Shown here: positions 8,680-16,319 of the stretch, piece by piece
Layout of the letters: each line of letters starts with the position of its first letter
Numbering within the stretch: the stretch's first letter is position 1
Source of the DNA: an uncultured Bacteroidales bacterium
GTDB lineage: Bacteria; Bacteroidota; Bacteroidia; Bacteroidales; F082
DNA length: 64,000 bases
Assembly (NCBI GenBank): GCA_905234645.1
Contig: CAJOIS010000008.1
Coordinates: 1 to 64,000 of the forward strand
Direction: 5' to 3'
Notes under the pieces: model-generated
Database searches by the model: none
What the model was told of the DNA's origin: nothing
What the model saw: the letters and a program-made list of their open reading frames with translations, nothing else
Position numbers and translations under genes: made by a program

Positions 8680-8687
8680 TAATTTTG
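8680..8687 (+). promoter_or_regulatory. -7 box (TAATTTTG) for the chromate transporter genes
   Basis: TAATTTTG ends 4 bp before the ATG at 8692, so the transcript would be almost leaderless. Confidence 0.55.
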
Positions 8688-8691
8688 CAGC

Positions 8692-9255
8692 ATGAAAAAG
8701 CCACTGCAACTATTCCTGACCTTCTTCAAAATCGGGGCTTTCACCCTAGGTGGCGGTTATGCCATGCTGTCGATGGTGGAGAAGGCCGTCGTCGACCAGA
8801 AGAAGTGGATTCCCACGGATGAGTTTTGGGACATGATTGCCGTGGTTCAGTCGTTGCCGGGTGTGTTTGCCGTCAACACGGCCTTGTATGTCGGGCATCG
8901 TGTGGCGGGTACCAAGGGGGCCTTTGCCGCCATGCTGGGCGCCATCATCCCGTCCATCACCATCATCCTGCTGTTGGCCACCATCTTCCGCGAGTACCGC
9001 GACCAACCCGTGGTGGAGCGCATCTTCAAGGGCATCCGTCCCTGCGTGGTGGCCCTCATCCTCGCTCCTTCCCTGCGCATGATCAAATCCGCCAAAGTGA
9101 CCTGGAAGACCGCCATCATCCCCATCGCCACGGTGTTTCTGATTTGGTGGTGCAAGATTTCTCCCGCCTATGTCATCCTTGCCGCCATTGCAGGAAGTCT
9201 AATCTACGCATTGATTGTCAACAAAAAAGCCAAAGGAAAGGAGGTAAAGCGATGA
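8692..9255 (+). CDS. Chromate transporter, short-chain subunit 1
   Basis: 187 aa, one CHR domain. The signature FKIGAFTLGGGYAML is at the N-terminus, followed by VVQSLPGVFAVNTALYVGH and several hydrophobic spans. Short-chain CHR proteins work as pairs that together equal one full ChrA, which exports chromate; in many anaerobes the natural substrate is uncertain. It overlaps the second subunit by ATGA. Confidence 0.88.
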   Translation: MKKPLQLFLTFFKIGAFTLGGGYAMLSMVEKAVVDQKKWIPTDEFWDMIAVVQSLPGVFAVNTALYVGHRVAGTKGAFAAMLGAIIPSITIILLLATIFREYRDQPVVERIFKGIRPCVVALILAPSLRMIKSAKVTWKTAIIPIATVFLIWWCKISPAYVILAAIAGSLIYALIVNKKAKGKEVKR

Positions 9256-9791
9256 TTTACCTTCAACTGCTTTGGGTTTTCGTAAAGATTGGCGTGCTAG
9301 GTTTCGGTGGCGGCTATGCCATGCTTTCGCTCATCCAGCATGAGGTGGTAGACCATTACGCCTGGATGACGACCACCGAGTTTGCCGATATGGTGGCCAT
9401 CTCGCAGATGACGCCAGGCCCCATCTCCATCAACTTGGCGACCTATGTAGGCTATACCGCAGGTGGCTTCGGCGGCTCGTTGCTGGCCTCCTTTGCGCTC
9501 TGCCTGCCTTCCATCATCATGGTGTATCTCATCATCAAGTTGTTCATGAGTAAGAGAAGCAATGCCTTGATGGAAAACACCTTGAAAGGTCTGAAGCCCG
9601 CCATCGCGGGACTCATTTTCGCTGCCGGACTTTCGATGATGAACCTTCAGAACTTCCCCGACTTCGGGCGCGGACAATACAACATCAGCGTCATCATCTG
9701 TGTGCTGGCGTTCGTGGCCTCGTATTTCTTCAAGGCGAATCCGATATTGCTGATAGTTTTATCAGGGATGGTGGGCTTTTTTGCTTATTAG
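9252..9791 (+). CDS. Chromate transporter, short-chain subunit 2
   Basis: 179 aa from ATG at 9252 (MIYLQLLWVFVKIG), overlapping the stop of subunit 1 by 4 bp. It shows FGGGYAMLSLIQHEVV and the MTPGPISINLATYVGY motif, the counterpart of the PGxxxxN block in subunit 1. Membrane spans continue to the C-terminus. The two subunits are homologous but clearly diverged, as expected for antiparallel short-chain CHR pairs. Confidence 0.88.
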   Translation: MIYLQLLWVFVKIGVLGFGGGYAMLSLIQHEVVDHYAWMTTTEFADMVAISQMTPGPISINLATYVGYTAGGFGGSLLASFALCLPSIIMVYLIIKLFMSKRSNALMENTLKGLKPAIAGLIFAAGLSMMNLQNFPDFGRGQYNISVIICVLAFVASYFFKANPILLIVLSGMVGFFAY

Positions 9792-9843
9792 TTTGTTATT
9801 TGAGATTTGATAACTAGCATCTAAAAAAAACAAGAAACAAAAC

Positions 9844-10608
9844 ATGGGCAAACACAAACTAACATTCGGCAAAAGCATTATTCTTAATAGGTTAGTGTCA
9901 ATTAACGAAGTTGAAAGAGGTTTAAATTGTAATTGTATTTGTCCATATGAATTATGCAACGAACCTTTAGAAGCATGCAAAGGCATAGTTAGGACACCTT
10001 ATTTTAGACATAAATCCAAAAAGAATTGCCTTGGTGCTTTTGAATCTCAATTACATTTGCTTTGTAAAAAGATTATTGTGGATAATAAGTCGGTATGCAT
10101 TCCGGAATACAAAAAGGGGAGCTTATTTTTCACATCTGAAATAGTTAAATTTGACTCAGTCCAATCTGAAGTTATTATTGGTGGCAGAAAGCCTGATGTA
10201 ATTGGAATTTATACTGACAGCAAAGGAAACGAGCAAAAGCTGTGGATAGAGATTCGTTACACTCATGCGGTAGATGAATGCAAAACCCGTTACATTAAAG
10301 AATCGAATGTAAATTGTCTTGAGATTGACGTTCGACAATTCTTAAAAGATGAAACCATAGACAAGGAAAAGTTAAGTGTTTTCCTTCTAAAAGAACCTCT
10401 AAATAGAGAATGGATCAATTGTCATTTTAGAGATACTGAAATCAATAAAATACTCAGCATAGTAAATGAGATAAAAACAGGCGGAAAAAACATATTGGAC
10501 TTTGTAAAACAATATACCGATGACGAACACCTAAGGCTTGAACTAGGAACAATTCTGTTTACATTGTATCAAACAAAACCTAATCGTAATGATTATTTCA
10601 TTGTTTAG
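9844..10608 (+). CDS. CoiA-like zinc-ribbon / PD-(D/E)XK nuclease protein
   Basis: 254 aa, strongly AT-rich compared with both neighbours. The N-terminal part has a cysteine-rich ribbon (C29, C31, C33, C39, C45) followed by TPYFRHKSKKNC, the layout seen in competence CoiA-like proteins. The core has a candidate nuclease site with D118 (RKPDVIGIY) and E136 in LWIEIRYTHAVDECK; the usual lysine of E-x-K is arginine here, as in related proteins with a WIEIxxTH block. No operon partner is clear. Base composition suggests recent acquisition. DNA processing or defence is plausible but not shown. Confidence 0.6.
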   Translation: MGKHKLTFGKSIILNRLVSINEVERGLNCNCICPYELCNEPLEACKGIVRTPYFRHKSKKNCLGAFESQLHLLCKKIIVDNKSVCIPEYKKGSLFFTSEIVKFDSVQSEVIIGGRKPDVIGIYTDSKGNEQKLWIEIRYTHAVDECKTRYIKESNVNCLEIDVRQFLKDETIDKEKLSVFLLKEPLNREWINCHFRDTEINKILSIVNEIKTGGKNILDFVKQYTDDEHLRLELGTILFTLYQTKPNRNDYFIV

Positions 10609-10865
10609 AATACATATATAATAAAGTTTCAAAAAACCATAGTATTATTGAGAATCTTAGTATTAAAGGTAGACAAAGATATATAAGTCTAGTTCACTTA
10701 CTATATTTTGAAATTATTAGATGGGACAGATATAACAACCAATATTATCAAGATAAAATGGCGGCATATAAAGATTGTTCTTTAAAAAGAAAAGTAATTG
10801 ATGATGATCTACAAAAATACGCCACAGAAGCCCTCTCTCTATGCAAAGATTTATTAGAAATCTGA
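10593..10865 (+). pseudogene. Coding remnant after the CoiA-like gene (no start codon)
   Basis: A frame open from 10593 to a TGA at 10863-10865, different from the frame of the preceding gene. It reads charged, protein-like sequence (for example HSIIENLSIKGRQRYISLVH and KRKVIDDDLQKYATEALSLC) but has no start codon until an internal ATG. It may be the former C-terminal part of the CoiA-like protein after a frameshift, or a fragment of another gene. The whole stretch shares the low GC of its neighbour. From here to 10898 there is no other feature. Confidence 0.4.
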
Positions 10866-10898
10866 ACCATGTTATTACAACACCCTTTGCAACAAACA

Positions 10899-11909
10899 CT
10901 ATATTTGTAACATCATCATCTCATCCACCGTCACCAAGGCCGCCAGAGCCTCCACGAGCACCAATGCCCTCGGCAAGGCGCACACATCATGCCGTCCTTC
11001 GATGGTAATTTCACAAGGTTCTCCTGCCCTGTTCACGGTTTGTTGCGGCTTAGCTATACTCGGTATCGGCTTGATAGCCACACGGAAAACGACATCGTTT
11101 CCATTGGTAATACCGCCTTGGATGCCGCCAGAGTGGTTGGTCAAAGTAGTAATATTGACTCGGGACTCGGGACTTGTCTCGCGTCTCGCGTCTCTTAGTC
11201 CCGCGTCCATTTTATTAATAAAGGTGTCGTTGACCTCAGAGCCTTTCATCTTCGCCAAAGCGAAACCGTCGCCGACCTCAAAGCCTTTCACGGCAGGCAA
11301 GCTAAACATGGCGTGAGCTAATTCAGCAGAGAACTTGTTGAACATCGGCTCGCCTAAACCTGCTGGCACGCCCGTAATACGGCATTCCACGATGCCACCT
11401 ACCGTATCGTCGTCTTTTCGGGCTTGGTCTGCATCGCCCATAGCAGTTATCTCAGATGATATGGCGATGTCTTTTTCTTTAAGGATCTGCTTGGCAATGG
11501 CCCCTGCCACCACGATGGGCAAGGTCGTTCTTGCCGACGCCCTGCCACCGCCGCGCCAGTCGCGGATGCCGTATTTCTGTTCGTAGGTAAAATCAGCGTG
11601 GGAAGGACGATAAACGTCTTTTATTGCTTCGTAATCCTCCGGCTTACAATCTTCATTGCGCACCATGAAAGCGATTGGAGAACCCAAGGTAACACCATCG
11701 AGCAAGCCTGAGAGCCACTCAATTTTATCGGATTCCTTACGCTGCGAAGCGGTGGCATTTTGCGCCGTCTTGCGCCTACGCAGTTCGCTTTCAATGAAGT
11801 CAAAATCCAACTTCAACTGCGAGGGGCAGCCGTCGATGACACCGCCAATGGCCGTGCCGTGCGACTCGCCGAAGGTGGTGAGCCTGAAAAGATGTCCTAT
11901 CGTGTTCAT
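10899..11909 (-). CDS. aroC: Chorismate synthase
   Basis: 336 aa from ATG at 11909 ([20 protein letters not shown]). It carries the AroC signatures [31 protein letters not shown] block, and the C-terminal [19 protein letters not shown]. It catalyses the last step of the shikimate pathway, EPSP to chorismate, with reduced FMN. The sequence contains an insertion near [12 protein letters not shown] in the middle but is otherwise standard length. It is divergent from smpB with only about 50 bp between them. Confidence 0.96.
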   Translation of the reverse strand: MNTIGHLFRLTTFGESHGTAIGGVIDGCPSQLKLDFDFIESELRRRKTAQNATASQRKESDKIEWLSGLLDGVTLGSPIAFMVRNEDCKPEDYEAIKDVYRPSHADFTYEQKYGIRDWRGGGRASARTTLPIVVAGAIAKQILKEKDIAISSEITAMGDADQARKDDDTVGGIVECRITGVPAGLGEPMFNKFSAELAHAMFSLPAVKGFEVGDGFALAKMKGSEVNDTFINKMDAGLRDARRETSPESRVNITTLTNHSGGIQGGITNGNDVVFRVAIKPIPSIAKPQQTVNRAGEPCEITIEGRHDVCALPRALVLVEALAALVTVDEMMMLQI

Positions 11910-11944
11910 GGGGGCAAAAATATGAAAAATCGGCAAGATTTTTG

Positions 11945-11952
11945 TAATTTTG
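11945..11952 (+). promoter_or_regulatory. -7 box (TAATTTTG) for smpB
   Basis: TAATTTTG ends 8 bp before the smpB ATG. A TATG at 11921-11924, 20 bp upstream, may serve as a weak -33 element. Confidence 0.55.
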
Positions 11953-11960
11953 CAGCCGCA

Positions 11961-12425
11961 ATGGATAAAAAGACAGCAAATAACAACATCAAGATAAAGA
12001 ACAAGCGCGCCACGTTCGAGTATTTCCTCGTGGAGACGCTGACGGCGGGTATTGTGCTGACAGGAACGGAGATCAAATCTATCCGTAGCGGCAAGGCGAG
12101 CCTGGCGGATTCGTATTGCAGCTTCAAAGGCAACGAGCTGTTTGTCATAGGGATGCACATCGCCGAATACGCCCAAGGCACCTACAACAACCACGACCCG
12201 AAGCGCGACCGCAAGCTACTACTCAACGCCCGCGAACTCCGCAAACTGAAGAACAAGGTGCAAGAAAAAGGCTTCACCATCGTGCCCGTCGTGCTGTTCA
12301 TCAACGAGAACGGCCTGGCCAAGCTCGACATTGCCTTGGCGCGAGGCAAGCACTACTACGACAAGCGCGAATCCTTGAAAACAAAAGACTCGAAACGCGA
12401 ATTGGAACGCATGGAAAGGTATTAA
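11961..12425 (+). CDS. smpB: SsrA-binding protein SmpB
   Basis: 154 aa, ATG at 11961. It shows the SmpB pattern: [59 protein letters not shown] and the basic tail [20 protein letters not shown]. SmpB binds tmRNA and brings it to stalled ribosomes for trans-translation. The tmRNA gene is not in this window. Its stop overlaps that of the convergent barrel gene by 2 bp. Confidence 0.97.
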   Translation: MDKKTANNNIKIKNKRATFEYFLVETLTAGIVLTGTEIKSIRSGKASLADSYCSFKGNELFVIGMHIAEYAQGTYNNHDPKRDRKLLLNARELRKLKNKVQEKGFTIVPVVLFINENGLAKLDIALARGKHYYDKRESLKTKDSKRELERMERY

Positions 12426-12982
12426 AAGCAGAAGCCGACACGCAACACCAGCGGCGAGACATAAGGATATAGTCCGCCCGTCGCGACAGGTGAGTTGCCA
12501 TAGCTGAGGTTGTAAAGCAGCATCAAATAATAATAGCTGCCACCTTCGGAATACGTGCGGTACCCGCCTCCGACGAAGATACTCCTATACCACTCTCCGC
12601 CATAGGTCTCGTGGTTATAACGTTCAAGCCCGTACAGGTTCTCATACTCCGCATGGACAAACAAGCCCTTGTAAAACTGAAAGTTAGTATAAGGTGCAAC
12701 GCCGAAATAATGGCAAAATGAATTGCCATAGGTGGAATCGAAATAGCAATACAAGTTGTATACGCCACGCACGCCAACTTCCCATGGGCTGAAGATACGG
12801 TAACCCACTTGAGGCGCAATGGCAAAATTCAGATAACGCCCGTACATCCCGAAATCGAAATCACCGCCATAAGTGAACTTCCCTTTCATATTGGGCACGT
12901 CGGGAAGCCACTGCGCAGAAGCCTTGCCCGTAAAGCCAAAAAGCATCAAACCAATAGCCACAATAATTCCAAATCGTCTCAT
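12422..12982 (-). CDS. Small outer-membrane beta-barrel protein
   Basis: 186 aa from ATG at 12982 ([24 protein letters not shown]), a clear Sec signal peptide with cleavage after ASA. The mature part is rich in alternating aromatic strands (for example [15 protein letters not shown] and YEVGV-type repeats) and ends in a phenylalanine (LRVGFCF), the usual ending of BAM-inserted barrels. An 8- to 10-strand barrel is likely. No enzymatic motif is visible. A -7 box lies at 12999-13006. It converges on smpB, and the two coding ends share 4 bp. Confidence 0.72.
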   Translation of the reverse strand: MRRFGIIVAIGLMLFGFTGKASAQWLPDVPNMKGKFTYGGDFDFGMYGRYLNFAIAPQVGYRIFSPWEVGVRGVYNLYCYFDSTYGNSFCHYFGVAPYTNFQFYKGLFVHAEYENLYGLERYNHETYGGEWYRSIFVGGGYRTYSEGGSYYYLMLLYNLSYGNSPVATGGLYPYVSPLVLRVGFCF

Positions 12983-12998
12983 TTTTCTTATTTTTCCG

Positions 12999-13006
12999 CA
13001 AAAATA
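12999..13006 (-). promoter_or_regulatory. -7 box (TATTTTTG) for the barrel gene
   Basis: The minus strand reads TATTTTTG 17 bp before the start at 12982. Confidence 0.5.
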
Positions 13007-13043
13007 CAATAAAAACCTATTCCGCTCGTATCCAAAAATAGTT

Positions 13044-13051
13044 TACTTTTG
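13044..13051 (+). promoter_or_regulatory. -7 box (TACTTTTG) for the beta-helix lipoprotein gene
   Basis: TACTTTTG fits TAnnTTTG and lies 18 bp before the ATG at 13069. Confidence 0.5.
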
Positions 13052-13068
13052 CTTTTTCAAATTGCACC

Positions 13069-14532
13069 ATGAGAAATCGACATATCCTATTCATAATCAC
13101 CCTTTTGCTATTGGTTGCCTCTTCCTGCCGGAAAAACAACCAAATCAATACGGATTCCAACCTGAAGCTTACCTTTTCTGCGGATACCGTTTTATTTGAC
13201 ACGGTTTTCACCTCATTGGGTTCGGCCACACACGAACTGAGGATCTATAACAACAATAGTGACGACCTGAGAATCAGCTCTATACGTCTTGTTCAAGGCG
13301 ATGCCTCCCCTTTCCGCCTCAATCTTGACGGAGAAAGCGCCACCGAGATCTACGACAAGGTCATCCCGGCAGAAGACAGCCTGTTCTCTTTCCTGCGCGT
13401 CACCATCAACCCCAACGACCTCAACACACCTTTCGTGGTGGAAGACGAACTGGAATTCATCACCAACGGCAACACACAGATTGTCAAGTTGTTGGCGTGG
13501 GGACAGAATGCCAACTATATCGTGGCCGACAGGGTCGTATACATCGGCGGCGAGCCCTATCCCTATCATATCGTCGCGGATAGCCTGCATACCACGGTTT
13601 GGACTAATGAAAAACCCTATGTCATCTATGGCTATGCGCTCATCAACTCGTATGGAACCCTAAAAATCAAGGAAGGCACACACATCTATTGCCATCAGGG
13701 TGGCGGCATCCTCTCGTGGAGCGACGGCCAACTCCTCATCGAAGGCACTGAAGAGGAGCCCGTCATCGTTCAAGGCGACCGCTTGGAGTCCTATTACGAC
13801 CACACGCCCGGGCAATGGGAACAGATATTGATGATGGACGGTCGCGCCGGTGCCGACCACCGCATCAGCTACGCCATCATCCGCAACGGCACCATCGGCC
13901 TCAACTGCCAACCCACCGTGAAAGCCACGGACTGCGCCCTTTTCATTGACAACACCATCATCGAAAACCAGAGCGGCTACGGATTGTTTTCCATCCTATA
14001 CCCTGTCGAGGCCAAGAACTTTGTCATCGCCAACTGCGGCTATGCCAACTTCTGGGCTTTGGGCGGCTACTACCACTTTATGCACGGCACCATCGCCAAC
14101 TATTGGAACGCCAACGAACACAATAACAATGAAAATGCCGTTTCGGTGGCCAACTGCGCCACAGATGCCAACAACGAAATCTTCTATTGTCCCTTCAGCA
14201 TGGAGATGGACAATTGCATCATCTACGGCAAACAAAAAGACGAGTTCAAAGCCACTTTCGGTCCAGGTGCCGACTCCATCTATGTTTTCGACCACTGTCT
14301 GATCAAGTCGGAGACATACAACGCCAACATGGAGGGTTTCAACCACTGCCTCTTTAACCTCGACCCGTTCTTTGCCGACCCGATGACGCCTGACTGCCAC
14401 ATCGACAGCATTGCATCGCCCGCCATCGGAACAGGCAACCCGCTGATTGGCAACGAGGTGCCACACGATTTGGATGGCGTCTCACGGGTAGGTGCGCCCG
14501 ACATGGGAGCCTATCAGTTTGTGGGGAATTAA
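13069..14532 (+). CDS. Lipoprotein with right-handed beta-helix domain
   Basis: 487 aa. A lipoprotein signal peptide (MRNRHILFIITLLLLVASSC, Cys20) is followed by an Ig-like region to about residue 150 (FDTVFTSLGSATHELRIYNN) and then stacked beta-helix repeats (residues 160-440), such as INSYGTLKIKEGTHIYCH and similar turns. The end, GVSRVGAPDMGAYQF, is the conserved tail seen in choice-of-anchor-Q type proteins, where it anchors or closes the helix. It is surface or outer-membrane associated. The substrate or partner is unknown. It may be a binding protein or an inactive relative of polysaccharide-acting beta-helices. Confidence 0.75.
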   Translation: MRNRHILFIITLLLLVASSCRKNNQINTDSNLKLTFSADTVLFDTVFTSLGSATHELRIYNNNSDDLRISSIRLVQGDASPFRLNLDGESATEIYDKVIPAEDSLFSFLRVTINPNDLNTPFVVEDELEFITNGNTQIVKLLAWGQNANYIVADRVVYIGGEPYPYHIVADSLHTTVWTNEKPYVIYGYALINSYGTLKIKEGTHIYCHQGGGILSWSDGQLLIEGTEEEPVIVQGDRLESYYDHTPGQWEQILMMDGRAGADHRISYAIIRNGTIGLNCQPTVKATDCALFIDNTIIENQSGYGLFSILYPVEAKNFVIANCGYANFWALGGYYHFMHGTIANYWNANEHNNNENAVSVANCATDANNEIFYCPFSMEMDNCIIYGKQKDEFKATFGPGADSIYVFDHCLIKSETYNANMEGFNHCLFNLDPFFADPMTPDCHIDSIASPAIGTGNPLIGNEVPHDLDGVSRVGAPDMGAYQFVGN

Positions 14533-16238
14533 TACACCACCTTCAAGTTCAAGGTCTTTTTGTTGCCAACCCCGTCGGTCACCACGACCTTCACGTTGTT
14601 GGTGCCTTTCTTCATCTTTTCATCGATTTCGTAATAGAGCAAGGCATTCTTGGCATCATACTGGCCTAACACCCAAACGTCATCCAAATAGATGTCATAG
14701 GTCTCGATGCCTGTCATGTCGTCCGAGATCTTGAATCGCAGTGACTTGAGCGTGCTCACCGTTTGGCCGTCCTTAAAGTTGGATGCTTTGACAGAAGGTG
14801 CCACCGAGTCGATTTTGATGGTAAATTCGCCCATGGAACGCGTCTCCACCTCCATAAAACCGTTCTTCATCTTGCCGCCAAGCGACGACACCTTGCCACT
14901 ATTGTCAATATAGGCAATATATTTCTTGGGATGATCGGCCCATTCCTCATTGGGGCGGATACGGATAGTGAATTGCTTGAAAGTGGTCATCTCTTCGTTT
15001 CCGAAACGATAAATGCGTGAGCAGCAGCCTTTCTCATCACGTTGTCCGGTTTGAATCCATTCATCGCGGAAGAGGGTGCCTCTCTCCATCGAAACATTGA
15101 AATCCTCTATCGTGATGCTACTGTTGAGCGTACCATCGGCCTTCACGAGATACTCGCTGCGACGGTGCATCGGGCGTTCCACCTCCACGGGAGCCGTGCC
15201 TACAAGTTTGAACTTGATTCGCGAGCTGTTTCCCGCATAGTCAGAAATCTTGAAGCACACATTCACCGTGTCGCCCTCTTCCACCAAAATCTTGCCATCC
15301 CTAACTTCAATCATATGCAGTTTGTTGAACGGGTCGGTCTCTGTGCGAACATAGCTTGTCTTTTTCTGCTTGTAATGGCGATAGTCCAAGAGACTGTTCA
15401 CATAACGCGGCTCGCTATAGGAGAAACTGTCAGCCTCCACTTGGAAAGCCAGCCTATCATCGAGATAAAGCTCATAAAGATAAGGGCCATTCTTGTTGGT
15501 GGACGTGCCTACTTGGTCGTAAGTACTGATGCCAAACGAGATTTCGCCGTTTGCGTGGACGAATTCCCTGTCTTTTATCCTATATAGTCCTTTCTCACCA
15601 CCCGTCACTGAGAAATACATCGGCTTGATGCCGCCTTCCAGCGTCGACTCCTCGCCCAGAGGATAGACCGCAACACCTTGGATGAGCGGCCGCACATTGT
15701 CTTCAATCTTATAGCCGAAATACATCGGGTTGACAGGCTTTTCACTCACCGTGTGACGGATCTCGAAATGCAAGTGTGGTCCGCCCGAGCCACCCGAGTT
15801 GCCCGAATAGGCAATCAAATCGCCCTTCTTGATGGGAAACTTGTCGGGTTCAGGATAAATCTGCGAAGTGAATTTTTTGTGCTTGTATTGGTACTGCTTC
15901 ACATACCTCGCAATCTCGCCTGAGAAACGTTGCAGGTGTGCATACACAGAGGTATAGCCATCGTAATGCGTGATATACAACACATTACCATAGCCGTATG
16001 GTGACACGCCGATGCGGCTGATGTAGCCATCGGCCACAGCATAGACCTTCTTCCCCTCTACTCCCTGGGTCTTGATATCTAGACCGGCATGAAGGTGATT
16101 GGGACGCAACTCGCCGAAAGTGGCAGAGAGATAGATAGGAATGTCAAGAGGGCTCCCATACTTTGGAAACTGTTCTTGCGCCATGAGACTCACGGCGAGA
16201 AAGGATAGCAGCAACGCCAAGGAGGAACGGGGTTTCAT
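14529..16238 (-). CDS. M23-family metallopeptidase (LytM-like), secreted
   Basis: 569 aa with a signal peptide ending near SLMAQ. The LytM domain is at the N-terminus (about residues 30-175): NHLHAGLDI gives the first His/Asp pair and PHLHFEIRH the second H-x-H. Downstream, from 180 to 569, are beta-rich Ig-like modules rather than the usual N-terminal coiled coil, so the domain order is catalytic domain first. The expected role is peptidoglycan peptide hydrolysis in the periplasm. It shares a short divergent promoter region (16239-16319) with the LTA-synthase-like gene, and the 3' end overlaps the beta-helix gene by 4 bp. Confidence 0.87.
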   Translation of the reverse strand: MKPRSSLALLLSFLAVSLMAQEQFPKYGSPLDIPIYLSATFGELRPNHLHAGLDIKTQGVEGKKVYAVADGYISRIGVSPYGYGNVLYITHYDGYTSVYAHLQRFSGEIARYVKQYQYKHKKFTSQIYPEPDKFPIKKGDLIAYSGNSGGSGGPHLHFEIRHTVSEKPVNPMYFGYKIEDNVRPLIQGVAVYPLGEESTLEGGIKPMYFSVTGGEKGLYRIKDREFVHANGEISFGISTYDQVGTSTNKNGPYLYELYLDDRLAFQVEADSFSYSEPRYVNSLLDYRHYKQKKTSYVRTETDPFNKLHMIEVRDGKILVEEGDTVNVCFKISDYAGNSSRIKFKLVGTAPVEVERPMHRRSEYLVKADGTLNSSITIEDFNVSMERGTLFRDEWIQTGQRDEKGCCSRIYRFGNEEMTTFKQFTIRIRPNEEWADHPKKYIAYIDNSGKVSSLGGKMKNGFMEVETRSMGEFTIKIDSVAPSVKASNFKDGQTVSTLKSLRFKISDDMTGIETYDIYLDDVWVLGQYDAKNALLYYEIDEKMKKGTNNVKVVVTDGVGNKKTLNLKVVY

Positions 16239-16270
16239 AGTTTCTGGTTTCTAATTGGTGGAATATTTCG

Positions 16271-16278
16271 CAAAGATA
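16271..16278 (-). promoter_or_regulatory. -7 box (TATCTTTG) for the M23 peptidase
   Basis: Minus-strand TATCTTTG 32 bp before the start codon at 16238. It is back to back with the plus-strand box at 16292-16299, so the two promoters share their upstream DNA. Confidence 0.5.
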
Positions 16279-16291
16279 CACCTTTTTTCTC

Positions 16292-16299
16292 TATTTTTG
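16292..16299 (+). promoter_or_regulatory. -7 box (TATTTTTG) for the LTA-synthase-like gene
   Basis: TATTTTTG lies 20 bp before the ATG at 16320, facing away from the M23 promoter 13 bp to the left. Confidence 0.5.
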
Positions 16300-16319
16300 C
16301 AACGATAAAGGAACAAATA

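Noticed and set aside
8826-9255. Alternative frame within the first chromate transporter gene
   Set aside because: It reads histidine- and arginine-rich nonsense; the normal frame gives CHR motifs throughout.
12422-12425. Overlap of smpB and the barrel gene as a sign of mis-annotation
   Set aside because: Both ends are natural stop codons of convergent genes sharing a few bases; both proteins are complete.
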